6,827 bases of DNA, from positions 2,980 to 9,806 of the forward strand of contig PLSH01000444.1 in assembly GCA_003165095.1 (NCBI GenBank), read 5' to 3'. Shown here one piece after another: positions 5,725 through 6,827 of the stretch. Within the stretch, counting starts at the first letter, position 1. The number at the start of each line of letters is the position of its first letter. A model generated the notes under the pieces. It was not told the DNA's origin. It saw nothing but the letters and a program-made list of their open reading frames with translations, and ran no database searches. The translations under genes were made by a program, and so were the position numbers. The stretch is from Acidobacteriaceae bacterium. Lineage in GTDB: Bacteria > Acidobacteriota > Terriglobia > Terriglobales > Acidobacteriaceae.

Positions 5725-6827
5725 ATGCCCAGATTGCCAATCCTGTTGCTCCTGGCAGCCATCGCCCCGGCTCTCACCGCCCAAAATCAAGCAACTATCG
5801 ACCAGATGGATCAGCTGCTCGGCACCCTCCATGGCCAAAAAGATGCGAAGGTAGCAGAACAGCTCGCCGCTCTCGAACTCACTGAACGCGCAAGCTCCGC
5901 CCGCCTTTCCAAATGGCAATCCGATTTCCGCGGCGCACGCACGCGCCAGGCCCTTGCCGCCCTCGCCGACGCGTCCGTCTTCTTCAGCCCTCCCGCCGCC
6001 GAACTCCCCGCCAACCCTCCGCCGGACTCCGCCACCCAGAAACAAATCCTCGAGCGCACCGTCGACTATGTCCGCCAGACACTTCCCAAGCTCCCCAATT
6101 TCCTCGCCCAGCGCGCCACCACTCGCTTTGAAGTCGCAACCCGCGCCCAACTCGACGAGCAACACCAGCTCCAGCTCTTTCAACTGCGATCTGCCAATCT
6201 GGACCTCACCGCGCTCGGCCTGGTCCATGGGGAGCACTCCAACGGCTCGCGCCTGTATTACGCAGGAACCTGGGACACCACGGTCACCTATCGCGACGGC
6301 CACGAGGTTATCGATTCCTCAATTACACACACAGGCGATCGGCACCCGCCTCCTGTCGGACTCTCCACCGAAGGCGAATTCGGCCCCATCCTCTACGTTG
6401 TCCTTGGAGACGCCATCCACAGCCATATCGCCTGGTCCCACTGGGAGCAGGGCGCAAACGGGCCACTCTCGGTCTTCCGCTATGAGGTTCCAACCGACAA
6501 TTCCCATTACACGGTCGTTTCAGTGCAAACCGGCAATACCGACTTTCCCGCCTACCACGGAGAGATCGCCGTCGATTCCGCTACCGGAGCCATCGCCCGC
6601 ATCTCCGTCGAGTCCAACGAGACACCCCCCGATCCCGCCACAGAATCAGGCATCGCCGTCGAATATGGCCCCATAGTCATCGGCGGAATCACCTACAACT
6701 GCCCCCTCCGTGGCGTCGCCCTCTCAAAAGCGCCCAGTCACGAAGCAACCGGAACCGCAAAATCCTCGCCCGTAATGGTCCAGACCTACCTCAACGATGT
6801 CTCCTTCACCCAATACCGAATCTTCAG
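5725..6827 (+). CDS. exported protein of unknown function (C-terminus beyond window)
   Basis: The frame is open for 367 codons to the window edge. Residues 1-19 (MPRLPILLLLAAIAPALTA) are a clear Sec signal peptide, with likely cleavage before QNQ. The mature part starts with a helical region (about 22-82) rich in Gln, Ala and Leu, a Pro/Ala-rich hinge (88-104) and a second helix ending LPKLPNFLAQRATTRFE (120-136). From about 175 it looks beta-rich with many aromatics: YYAGTWDTTVTYRDGHEV, LSTEGEFGPILYVVLGDA, HIAWSHWEQG, YHGEIAVDSATGAIARISVE and VEYGPIVIGGITYNCPLRG, the last with the only cysteine (326). I recognise no named domain. The alternating strands with an apparent DSATGAI turn recall periplasmic lipid- or ligand-binding beta-sheet folds, but that is a guess. 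The gene is divergent from the M16 cluster across 135 bases and may share control with it. Codon use is GC-rich, like its neighbours. Confidence 0.85.
   Translation, partial: MPRLPILLLLAAIAPALTAQNQATIDQMDQLLGTLHGQKDAKVAEQLAALELTERASSARLSKWQSDFRGARTRQALAALADASVFFSPPAAELPANPPPDSATQKQILERTVDYVRQTLPKLPNFLAQRATTRFEVATRAQLDEQHQLQLFQLRSANLDLTALGLVHGEHSNGSRLYYAGTWDTTVTYRDGHEVIDSSITHTGDRHPPPVGLSTEGEFGPILYVVLGDAIHSHIAWSHWEQGANGPLSVFRYEVPTDNSHYTVVSVQTGNTDFPAYHGEIAVDSATGAIARISVESNETPPDPATESGIAVEYGPIVIGGITYNCPLRGVALSKAPSHEATGTAKSSPVMVQTYLNDVSFTQYRIF

Noticed and set aside
5707..6303. Minus-strand frame of 198 codons opposite the exported-protein gene
   Set aside because: It is Gly/Glu/Arg-rich without a domain. 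The plus strand has a good signal peptide, ribosome site and protein-like composition to the window edge.

Overview
The window looks like chromosomal DNA from a high-GC Gram-negative bacterium, most likely an acidobacterium (Terriglobales/Acidobacteriaceae type). This placement is an inference. It rests on the Sec-exported M16 peptidase pair, on an interspersed repeat whose translation contains RSFDSLRSLRMT, and on C/T-rich TTCCCTA-type repeats between genes. No rRNA, tRNA, CRISPR array, insertion sequence or phage gene is visible.

Layout, left to right. (1) Positions 1-188, minus strand: the first 62 codons of a response regulator, cut by the window edge. (2) 189-1046: an 858-base gene-free stretch with a C/T-skewed part, an A+T-richer part (about 520-830) and a cluster of dyad symmetries just downstream of glmU. 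(3) 1047-5589, minus strand: a tightly packed three-gene cluster transcribed right to left. It encodes an exported zinc peptidase of family M16 with an intact HxxEH site, then a second exported M16 protein lacking that site, then glmU. Both internal junctions are 4-base GTGA overlaps with a good Shine-Dalgarno in front. (4) 5590-5724: a 135-base divergent intergenic region with a perfect 16-bp tandem repeat (G-rich on the M16 strand) and a TATAAT box facing right. (5) 5725 to the end, plus strand: an exported protein of unknown function, cut by the window edge.

How the genes fit together. The two M16 proteins have complementary residue losses. The first keeps the zinc site but has lost the Arg/Tyr substrate-binding pair; the second keeps Arg/Tyr but has lost the zinc site. 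This is the pattern of obligate heterodimeric M16 enzymes, so they probably form one periplasmic or envelope-associated peptidase. GlmU makes UDP-GlcNAc for peptidoglycan and LPS in the cytoplasm. Its coupling to the peptidase genes ties precursor supply to expression of an envelope protease, although no direct biochemical link can be read from the sequence.

The oddest points are the repeat element lying in frame inside the 5' end of the second M16 gene and the potential G-quadruplex sequence directly ahead of the first. I did not find convincing evidence of a wholly new system.
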